Shown here piece by piece: positions 34,915 to 41,865 of a stretch of DNA of 64,000 bases (its first letter is position 1; every line of letters begins with the position of its first letter). The stretch covers positions 51,472 to 115,471 of the forward strand of contig SVJQ01000003.1 in the NCBI GenBank assembly GCA_015068905.1, in the 5' to 3' direction. The position numbers and the translations under genes are program-made. This DNA is from Oscillospiraceae bacterium (GTDB lineage: Bacteria > Bacillota > Clostridia > UBA1381 > UBA9506). The notes below the pieces were generated by a model. It ran no database searches and was not told where the DNA came from. It was given only the letters and a program-made list of their open reading frames with translations.

Positions 34915-34925
34915 ATTTGCTCCTT

Positions 34926-35129
34926 TCATCCGCCGGATTTTTTATCTATCCAATCACGGAATTTGTCTTTGGGAACAATCAATCTGTTGCCGATTTTTAT
35001 ACTTGGAAAATCTTTTTCGTGCATCAGTTCATAGGCAGAACTGATTGAAATCCCAAGCACATTTTTCACTGTTTCCGCATTTAACATCAGCGGAAGTTCA
35101 TCGTAAGATTTGTAAATGGATTCTTTCAT
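34926..35129 (-). CDS. Excisionase-like HTH protein
   Basis: Protein of 67 residues with the excisionase/MerR-like helix-turn-helix: MLNAETVKNVLGISISSAYELM, then FPSIKIGNRLIVPKDKFRDWI. Family members bind att-site arms and direct excision or act as small regulators. It is the first gene of the leftward element operon and shares a divergent promoter region with the DUF6076 gene. Confidence 0.85.
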   Translation of the reverse strand: MKESIYKSYDELPLMLNAETVKNVLGISISSAYELMHEKDFPSIKIGNRLIVPKDKFRDWIDKKSGG

Positions 35130-35146
35130 TTTTAATCACTCCTTTG

Positions 35147-35229
35147 CAATAGATGTTGCGTTTGATTTGTTCGTTGTCTAACTAAATTTTAGCATTTCTC
35201 TTGCAATTTTACAATAGATGTTCTATAAT
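35147..35229. promoter_or_regulatory. Overlapping divergent promoters with two copies of CAATAGATGTT
   Basis: Rightward: TTGCAA (35201-35206), 17 bases, TATAAT (35224-35229). Leftward: TTGTAA (35209-35214), 17 bases, TAAAAT (35186-35191). The 11-mer CAATAGATGTT occurs at 35147-35157 and 35212-35222; the second copy lies in the spacer of the rightward promoter and overlaps the leftward -35. This is the layout of a repressor-controlled switch. Confidence 0.6.
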
Positions 35230-35290
35230 TAAAATATATTCTCTATTTTGCGATTTGTATTATCTATTTTTGAAAATTTTGGAGGACATT

Positions 35291-36463
35291 ATGTTTTCAT
35301 TCAAAGCCTACTTTTTTAACCACGATGTGTATATAAATGAGAAATATAAATACGCTGCCGGTGAGATACTGACAGCGTATTTGAACTCAAGTTTTTATGA
35401 TGAAATAATGGATTGGGGCATCATAGGTGAATTAAAAAGATTGAACAGTTATCTGCTCCTGGATGACGATATGGACTATGAACTTCATTCAGAATATAAT
35501 GCAAATGTTTATAAAGCAATGTCCATTATTGAACGTATACATGAGAAATTAAAGAAATTCCCGCCGTACAATAAAATTATTAAACCGGATTATATGAAGC
35601 TGGACGATTTGATCAATCAGTATGACCTGTTTTTTGAAGATGATTTAGATGACAATGAAGAGATTACTTGGGAGACTTCGACCAAGTATGGCACCGGAGA
35701 AATAAACGATGAGGGGCATGGAGTTTTGCGCTTGCACACCTTTTGCCCTGATTCTTTGGAGCATATCCGGGATTATGATAAAGAATGGACGGAAATTCTA
35801 TATGAATTTCATGATGCGTTGAATCGGTATTTTAATCAGTACATTACTTTGCTTGAATCATGTAAAACTGTTTTTGAAATTTTCAAGCCGTTTGTAGATG
35901 ATTTTCTTCATCACAAAGAGACATATTTGACTACAAGTGAGCTTGCAAAAGCATTTGATGAATATAACAAAACCCACGCAAAGAATTTTCAAAAAATTCA
36001 GTGTCGTATGAATTCATTCCGATATAAATCTTTAGTTGATTCATCAGGCAACTCTATTTTGTGTGAGGAAATTAATTTTGAGGATTTGCAGTCATTTTTA
36101 TACTTTGATTTCTTTAACGGAATCAGGCATAACTACATTCCAAACAAATGCAAGAATTGCGGAAAGTATTTTTTGATTCAGGGCGGAAAATATTTCAGCT
36201 ATTGTGACAGAAAATTAAAAGAAGATCCCACCAAAACCTGCCGTGATGTGGGTTCCAGAAGAAGATACGGAGATAAGTGTAAGAACGATCCCATCTGGCA
36301 AACTTATAACAGAGCATATAAGACTCATTACGCACGATATATGAAAAAGAAAATGACCATCTCCGAGTTTGAAGAATGGTCACGATTTGCATCTGGAATT
36401 AGGGATAAAGCTATTGCCGGAGAAATTCCGTTTGATGAGTATTATACTGAGATTCGAAAATAG
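35291..36463 (+). CDS. DUF6076-type protein with C-terminal zinc-ribbon
   Basis: Protein of 391 residues starting after GGAGGACATT. The N-terminal two thirds are acidic and helical without a known motif. The C-terminal part has CKNCGKYF, YCDR and a further Cys (a CxxC...C...C zinc-binding pattern) followed by a basic helix-rich tail. This resembles DUF6076 proteins often found in clostridial integrative elements. Divergent from the excisionase-like gene; a regulatory or DNA-binding role is possible but unproven. Confidence 0.65.
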   Translation: MFSFKAYFFNHDVYINEKYKYAAGEILTAYLNSSFYDEIMDWGIIGELKRLNSYLLLDDDMDYELHSEYNANVYKAMSIIERIHEKLKKFPPYNKIIKPDYMKLDDLINQYDLFFEDDLDDNEEITWETSTKYGTGEINDEGHGVLRLHTFCPDSLEHIRDYDKEWTEILYEFHDALNRYFNQYITLLESCKTVFEIFKPFVDDFLHHKETYLTTSELAKAFDEYNKTHAKNFQKIQCRMNSFRYKSLVDSSGNSILCEEINFEDLQSFLYFDFFNGIRHNYIPNKCKNCGKYFLIQGGKYFSYCDRKLKEDPTKTCRDVGSRRRYGDKCKNDPIWQTYNRAYKTHYARYMKKKMTISEFEEWSRFASGIRDKAIAGEIPFDEYYTEIRK

Positions 36464-36545
36464 CCTATTTCTTTGTTTGGTACTATATAAGCATAGCACT
36501 AAATTACTTTATTGTAGTTTAGCAAGCTATGCTTATTTTTGTTAT

Positions 36546-36740
36546 AATGGGGAGGTAATGGACTGACGGTTCTTTGTGTGAACTTAGCGTTCGGGCTGTA
36601 AACTGTCATCCGCCTCCTTGTTATAAAGATTCGGTTAAGCAGGTTGTTCCGGGATGAATCCTGCGTTCGCGTAACTAGCCAAAGTGAATCGTAATAAGCA
36701 CAGGTGGAAACATTACATATCAAAACACGAAAGAAGGAAT
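36546..36740 (+). ncRNA. Putative IS110 bridge RNA
   Basis: It follows a TATAAT at 36543-36548 region and a strong AAGCATAG...CTATGCTT inverted repeat. Loop 1 (target): stem GGAGG/CCTCC and GACGGTT/AACTGTC, guide TTCTTTGT (36570-36577), apical hairpin GAAC-TTAGC-GTTC, guide GCTGTAAAC (36595-36603). The first guide equals the left flank; the second is the reverse complement of the right flank GTTTACAGC. Loop 2 (donor): AGCAGGTT (36638-36645) equals the IS right end; CCAAA (36679-36683) complements TTTGG at the left end. RNA limits are approximate. Confidence 0.75.
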
Positions 36741-36744
36741 GTGA

Positions 36745-37959
36745 ATGATTAGTGTAGGAATTGATGTTTCAAAGGGCAAAAGTATGGTTTGCATTATGAA
36801 ACCTGGTGGCGAGGTTCTAAAAACACCATTTGAAATGCAGCATACTATGGAGGAAGTTCTTTCCCTTGCAGCTCTCATCAAATCATATGACGAAGAGGTC
36901 AGAGTGATTTTGGAGAGTACAGGGTATTATCACTTACCTATTGTAACAGTACTACTAGAAAAAGGCATTTTTGTTAGCACTGTTATTGCTTTGCGTATGC
37001 AAAAGTTTTGCTCTCAAAATATCAGAAGAGCTAAAACTGACCGTATTGATTCGATTAATATTGCTATGTTTGGTATTTGTTATTGGGATGAGCTTAATCA
37101 GGTAATGCCACCCGAAGATACATATCGAGAATTAAAATTTTTGGCAAGGCAGTATTATCAATCTACAGCAATGCTCATTAAAGCGAAAATCAATTTCGGT
37201 GTTCTATGTGATCAGGTTATGCCTAGCATCCAGAAGATTATACATGAATACAGGGGTACTCAAAAGATAACCGGAATTGTTAAGCGTTATCTTCATTTTG
37301 ATAACATTCTCAAAATGAGTAAAAATCGTTTTAAAACAGATTATTGCAAATGGGCACAAAAACAGGGATACCGCAACTGTGAACAAACTGCAGAAAAACT
37401 ATACGTTGCAGCCCAAAACGGTATCCCTGTGCTTCCTAACTCGCTATCCACCACAATAGTCATTACGGAAGCAATACGAGTACTTCACGAAGTTGAAATA
37501 TCTCGCAACACTATTTTAGCACAAATGCAAGCTCTTGCCAAGACATTACCTGAATATCAGGTTGTAAGAGAAATGTCGTGTATCGGGGATGTTTTAGCAC
37601 CTAAATTAATTGCTGAGATTGGTGATATACGCAAATTCCGTAACAAGCACTCATTAATCGCCTATGCAGGAATAGATGCTCCGCCATATCAATCAGGCTC
37701 TTTTAACGCTACAGAACGGCATATTTCAAAGCGAGGAAATCGATATCTTCGCAAGACCGGCTTTGAGGTTATGCAAAGCCTTATCCAGCATAAGCCCGCC
37801 GAAGAACCTGTCTTTGCTTTTATTGAGAAAAAACGCAGCGAAGGCAAATGCGGAAAAGAAGCTATGATTGCAGGACTTAACAAGTTTCTGCGTATTTACT
37901 ACGGCAAGATAACTGAACTCTATAATTCCATTGAAGAACAATTAAATTCGGATAATTAA
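36745..37959 (+). CDS. IS110-family transposase (DEDD recombinase)
   Basis: RNA-guided recombinase of 404 residues. N-terminal RuvC-like DEDD domain: GIDVSKG with Asp7, Glu in ILESTGYYH, AKTDRID with the next Asp. C-terminal transposase_20 domain with IGDVLAPKLIAEIGD, YAGIDAPPYQSGS (containing the candidate catalytic Ser) and KRGNRYLRKTGFE. Full length with no frame damage, start preceded by AAGGAATG. It uses the upstream bridge RNA. Confidence 0.95.
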   Translation: MISVGIDVSKGKSMVCIMKPGGEVLKTPFEMQHTMEEVLSLAALIKSYDEEVRVILESTGYYHLPIVTVLLEKGIFVSTVIALRMQKFCSQNIRRAKTDRIDSINIAMFGICYWDELNQVMPPEDTYRELKFLARQYYQSTAMLIKAKINFGVLCDQVMPSIQKIIHEYRGTQKITGIVKRYLHFDNILKMSKNRFKTDYCKWAQKQGYRNCEQTAEKLYVAAQNGIPVLPNSLSTTIVITEAIRVLHEVEISRNTILAQMQALAKTLPEYQVVREMSCIGDVLAPKLIAEIGDIRKFRNKHSLIAYAGIDAPPYQSGSFNATERHISKRGNRYLRKTGFEVMQSLIQHKPAEEPVFAFIEKKRSEGKCGKEAMIAGLNKFLRIYYGKITELYNSIEEQLNSDN

Positions 37960-38226
37960 ATCTATCTCTTAATATTTTTCATCGGGTGACAATAAGTTTC
38001 TGTTTGCCACTCTATTTTGTTGTGCCCATTTTTACCGCCTAAAAAATTTAATTTTCCTCTTGACAATTCTTAGCAGGTTTACAGCGGGTCAGATTTTGAC
38101 ATGGAGTGTTGAGTTTAGATCTCATTTTTTAATTCATATTGTAATTCTTTCAGTTTTATGCTATATATCACTCGCCATAATAAATAGAACTTCTTTAGAG
38201 GGTCATGTAAAGTTAGGACCAAAAAT

Positions 38227-39462
38227 TTAATTTGCTTTTACAGAATCAGCCTGTTTTTTTGAGAATTTATCGTAAGGCAGCGCAACAATAATGCCTACTA
38301 TCATTAACCCAAACCAGACAAGAATTAAATTTCCCCATCCAATTAGAGAAACAGCATTTGCAAAAATAGTACTTGAGGAAGCCGCCGCTACATAACTTAT
38401 GAAATCAAGAAATCCTGTTGCACTTGAAACCATACCTGTATCACGAAGACTTGGGCAATATCTGCTCCATAGCATTGTGGCGGCACCGTTTGATGACATT
38501 ATTGCAATAATAATAAATATTATATTTAAAACAGGTTGTTTTACTAAGTATACCAACATAAAAAACGAGCTTGACGATATAAACATAAGCAATATCGTTA
38601 AATCCATATTTCTGTTCAGTCTTTCATATATAAAAATGGCAATGAATGTAGTAAAAGATATTGTAAATGTTGCTGTTGTGAACAGCACAGCTGACGTTTC
38701 TGAAGAAAAGCCCAGATGTTGTGATATGTATGTAGGTAGCCAAAATACAACCGTTGTTCTAACTACGCCTGTCAGCATAGAAATCAATGTGAATTTTATG
38801 ATTCTATGTTTGATTAAGACATTAATACTGCCACCTTGTTCCTTTTTTCTCTCATACTGATTGTATTTTACAACACCTTTTTTTTCAAACCGCAAAAAGA
38901 GAAAAAAACACATCGCTGCCATTGTTATAAGAACAATACAGCTTATTAAAAATACATCCTGCCAAATAAACACAGCGGCGGCTACTCCTGCAAGAGGAGA
39001 ACCAAAAAAAGATGCAAAAGTATAACCCAAACTGCATCTTGTAGCATATATCGGCTCAGTATTTTCCGCTACGACCTTTGTCATTGGTCCGTATATCATA
39101 GCTAAAAAGAACCCTGTAAATCCATAAGCAATTACGGCTATATCAGCATAATATAATGAAAGACGGGAGAATACAACATTTGTAATACCTGCCATAAGAA
39201 GACCGATGCTTATCATATATCTCGCCTTGATTTTATCACCAATCGCACCATTAACCAATTGCCCTATTGCATAAAAAATAAAATAAATAGATGATACTTT
39301 GCCAATATAACTCTCTGTATATCCGCTTTCAATCATCTGAGGAGTAGCAGCTCCTAAGATGTTTTTTGCAAAATACACAGCAAGATATGCAGACGAACAT
39401 AACATTCCTATATAAATTGCATGCAAAACATTTTGATTCTTTGTAATTCTAGATAAATTCAT
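38227..39462 (-). CDS. MFS transporter (sugar-phosphate/OPA-like)
   Basis: Twelve-helix carrier of 411 residues starting after GGAGG. The N-terminal YLAVYFAKNILGAATPQMI and the GFFLAMIYGPMTKVVAENTE segment resemble organophosphate or hexuronate-type MFS carriers. It faces away from the catabolic operon but borders it, so it could import or export a sugar acid or phosphate made there. Substrate not readable. Confidence 0.85.
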   Translation of the reverse strand: MNLSRITKNQNVLHAIYIGMLCSSAYLAVYFAKNILGAATPQMIESGYTESYIGKVSSIYFIFYAIGQLVNGAIGDKIKARYMISIGLLMAGITNVVFSRLSLYYADIAVIAYGFTGFFLAMIYGPMTKVVAENTEPIYATRCSLGYTFASFFGSPLAGVAAAVFIWQDVFLISCIVLITMAAMCFFLFLRFEKKGVVKYNQYERKKEQGGSINVLIKHRIIKFTLISMLTGVVRTTVVFWLPTYISQHLGFSSETSAVLFTTATFTISFTTFIAIFIYERLNRNMDLTILLMFISSSSFFMLVYLVKQPVLNIIFIIIAIMSSNGAATMLWSRYCPSLRDTGMVSSATGFLDFISYVAAASSSTIFANAVSLIGWGNLILVWFGLMIVGIIVALPYDKFSKKQADSVKAN

Positions 39463-39749
39463 TTTATTCCTCCATCGTTGTTTTGCTATAATAATTATTT
39501 ACCAACATCATCTTTTGAATAAAACCCAACATCTCTCGCTATATCATTCGTGGTTTATTTAGATATATTCAAAATACTATTTTTTGACAAATTAATGAAA
39601 AAACATAGATTTATAAGTATGGAATTCTCTAAGTATATTTTAATAGTAAAGGTGGATATAGATATCCTGCTAAGAAAATGTAGAACATTTATTTGACACT
39701 GCTTATGATCATGTAGTTAGTGGCGAAAATATATGTGTAACATTAATTT
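39463..39749. other. AT-rich intergenic stretch
   Basis: About 290 bases between the MFS and metallo-beta-lactamase-fold genes. I see only a short GGATAtagaTATCC palindrome near 39652 and TTTGACA words; no gene, RNA or clear terminator is supported. Confidence 0.4.
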
Positions 39750-41264
39750 TTATAAATCTTCATTCTGTATAGTTTCGTAATACCAATCATCGCCGCTGTT
39801 TACATAGACTTTTGCAGTACCTACTTCCTCTGACACCAGAGTATCTTTAAGTCTTTTATCAGAAAAATAGTAGTTTTCGACATTTTCCTTGTATGCGTGT
39901 GCAAACATAGCTCTGTGATAGATATATTCATTTGCTACATATACTCCAATAGGATTGAGTGTGTTTATAAATGTGGGGCTTATATCACATACAAAGTGAT
40001 GATTTGCAAAAAACCAATCGCATTTTAAGTCGTTGGTGCGCTTTGCTCTTACCATATCGGATATGTATCTTTCCTGCGAAACAGCATAATTATCTGCGCC
40101 GTGATAATAGCGGAAATCATTATAGCTTAGCATAAACGAAACGGAAGTATAATTTTCGTAATTGTGCTCGTTTTTTTTCATAAAGGGATAGTAGTATACT
40201 TCCACGGCCTCGCCTTTTTCATCATATCTGCTGTTGAGCACTTCTATCTGAACGCCGCCAAGATCCCATATTTTGTGCAACTCATCATAAAAACAGAGCA
40301 TAGTGGAATCAAGATATCTAAAATTTTTGAGATATTTGTAGCGAGTTTTTTTGTCGGTGCTTATAAGCTTAGAGGTTTTAGTTTCATCTGGTATTGCTAT
40401 ACCGTGTTCGTAAAGTATTTCGTCCTTAAGACCTTGGTGGTCGTTATGAAAGTGTGTCAATAGGTAATAATCAAGCTTTATGGAATGTCGTTTTAGATAA
40501 GGGATAACTGTATCTCTTGCACCGCGTTCTGTTGCGGAATCAATCAGAAGGGTTTTTCCATTAGGAAGAAAAATTAATGTACTATTTGCATTTTTTACAT
40601 CAAAATTTATAATTTGAAGCTTAGATTTGACGAATGTTTTCTGTATTTCTATTTTCTGTTTTAGGATTGTTCCATTATCGAGACAGTATGACAGTATATG
40701 CTCACCTACACCCAATGAGGCAACGGCGTTTACATCCGGATATATGCTTGTCATGGTTGCTAGGTGACCATTCTGGCCTTTGCTCTGCGCCTCAAAGGGG
40801 ATATGTGTCCCATTTTCAGCTTGAATATCTAAAAAAATTTTTTTATAGTTTTTTACCGTTGTTTTAAGGCTTTTGGGGCGATCGGTGAAAAATACTACAT
40901 TTTTGGGTGACAAGTCATATTGAAGATTTTCTGCTTTACCTACATTTTTAATATAATATATTTGTGTCCCAAGGCAAAAATGGTGCGAAAGCCTGATAGA
41001 ATTTTCTCCGGTTTTAAAAAAAATGGGAATCAGCATATTGCTCTTCCCATGCAAAAGTCCTTGCATAAACTTAGTAATTTCGCCGTCGGGGTGAGTAACC
41101 TCAAAGATCATAAACGACTCCCAGTCATCGTGTGCATAACCCAGGTCAATCATATAATATCCATCGGAATTAACTTCTGTTTTTATTGTCAGGTAGTGAT
41201 CTGGCGAATTTAATAATAATCCTTTTTCTGTTTTTATTGCATTGGTATCTGCTATATTTTTCAC
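39750..41264 (-). CDS. Metallo-beta-lactamase-fold hydrolase with N-terminal beta domains
   Basis: Protein of 504 residues without a signal peptide. Residues 1-210 are beta-rich and unassigned. The C-terminal half is an MBL fold: LLIDSATERGA, the metal motif THFHNDHQ near 268-276, GADNY, FANHHF with His ligands, and an ending strand. The layout resembles ComEC/Rec2-type or lactonase-type MBL proteins. Encoded next to a sugar carrier and a polysaccharide locus, it may open a lactone or cleave an ester; the substrate is unknown. Confidence 0.8.
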   Translation of the reverse strand: MKNIADTNAIKTEKGLLLNSPDHYLTIKTEVNSDGYYMIDLGYAHDDWESFMIFEVTHPDGEITKFMQGLLHGKSNMLIPIFFKTGENSIRLSHHFCLGTQIYYIKNVGKAENLQYDLSPKNVVFFTDRPKSLKTTVKNYKKIFLDIQAENGTHIPFEAQSKGQNGHLATMTSIYPDVNAVASLGVGEHILSYCLDNGTILKQKIEIQKTFVKSKLQIINFDVKNANSTLIFLPNGKTLLIDSATERGARDTVIPYLKRHSIKLDYYLLTHFHNDHQGLKDEILYEHGIAIPDETKTSKLISTDKKTRYKYLKNFRYLDSTMLCFYDELHKIWDLGGVQIEVLNSRYDEKGEAVEVYYYPFMKKNEHNYENYTSVSFMLSYNDFRYYHGADNYAVSQERYISDMVRAKRTNDLKCDWFFANHHFVCDISPTFINTLNPIGVYVANEYIYHRAMFAHAYKENVENYYFSDKRLKDTLVSEEVGTAKVYVNSGDDWYYETIQNEDL

Positions 41265-41285
41265 TTAATATCACCTCTTTTAAAA

Positions 41286-41314
41286 ATTATATATTTTCGC
41301 ATTAGGAAATACAA
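41286..41314 (-). promoter_or_regulatory. Promoter of the MBL-fold gene
   Basis: Minus-strand TTGTAT (41309-41314) and TATAAT (41286-41291) with 17-base spacing. A half-site ATTGTCACC, like the twin operator of the catabolic locus, lies about 20 bases upstream (41329-41340). Confidence 0.6.
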
Positions 41315-41447
41315 GTGTTATTTTAAAGCATTTGGTGACAATTTATGTTTTACGTTTTGCTAAAATGTTAAAACATCTTAATTCAACCATTGTTCTAAAA
41401 ATGTTTAGAAAATGCTTAAAGCGGGTGTTTTAAGTAATGATAGAAAA

Positions 41448-41503
41448 TGACAGTTGGTGAGTGATATTGTCACTTGAAGCAAAAACTAATTATATTATAT
41501 AAT
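41448..41503 (+). promoter_or_regulatory. Operator-promoter module A (regulator side)
   Basis: TGACA (41448-41452), 15 bases, TGTCA (41468-41472), C, then -35 TTGAAG (41474-41479), 18 bases, TATAAT (41498-41503). It has the same order and spacing as module B at 44327-44382. The operator abuts the -35, as for a class II activator of the AraC type. Confidence 0.7.
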
Positions 41504-41592
41504 ATAACAGTAGAGATTTAGCTATGGGTATGATTGCATCACGATATAAAACAACAAGGGTTATAATGAATATTTATAACGGAGAGTATAGT

Positions 41593-41727
41593 ATGTTTAG
41601 CGTGCATAAGGACTATATCATTCGGCTGCGCAAGGAGCTGCATCAATATCCTGGTGGGAAGTGTAACACGGGACATTATAATGAGCATCCGCCATTTAAA
41701 AAAATAAAATTGTACACAACAAAGTGA
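41593..41727 (+). pseudogene. Truncated start of an M20-type peptidase/amidohydrolase gene
   Basis: ATG with GGAGAG upstream encodes MFSVHKDYIIRLRKELHQYP, which looks like the N-terminus of N-acyl-amino-acid amidohydrolases (IxxLRRxLHxxPE). After His-Gln-Tyr-Pro the similarity stops, and the frame ends after 44 codons. It lies under operator-promoter module A. I read it as the remnant of a deleted gene; a genuine short peptide cannot be excluded. Confidence 0.45.
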
Positions 41728-41798
41728 GGCGGCGTGATGGTTAAAAGTTTCCGGTTGTAGAGTTATGGTGTACGAATTTTAAAGGAAAAAGTTACCAA

Positions 41799-41827
41799 TT
41801 GAATATATTAAAATTATTTGGTATAAT
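41799..41827 (+). promoter_or_regulatory. Proximal promoter of the AraC-type regulator
   Basis: TTGAAT (41799-41804), 17 bases, TATAAT (41822-41827), 38 bases before the start codon. With module A this gives the regulator two promoters. Confidence 0.7.
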
Positions 41828-41865
41828 AACTTTAAGGACATTTAAAATTTGCAAAGGAGTATATA

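Larger units (their letters stand above)
29205..36474. mobile_element. Integrative element next to tRNA-Pro with AIPR-like cargo
   Basis: Between the tRNA-Pro 3' end and the IS110 left end lie an AIPR-like gene, two tyrosine recombinases, an InlB-repeat secreted protein, an HTH replication-type gene, an excisionase-like gene and a divergent DUF6076 gene. Gene content, small overlapping genes and insertion beside a tRNA fit a compact integrative (satellite- or ICE-like) element without conjugation genes. I could not find a direct repeat of the tRNA 3' end on the far side, so the limits are provisional; the right limit may be disturbed by the IS110 insertion. Confidence 0.6.
36475..38078 (+). 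mobile_element. IS110-family insertion sequence, ends inferred from bridge-RNA guides
   Basis: One DEDD transposase plus a 270-base non-coding left end and a 120-base right end. The ends are placed where the RNA guide loops match the flanks: left TTCTTT-GT at 36469-36476, right AGCAG-GT-TTACAGC at 38072-38085. Both junctions share GT (inside GTTT), the expected two-base core, giving a length near 1.6 kb. No terminal inverted repeats are seen, as usual for IS110. Confidence 0.8.
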
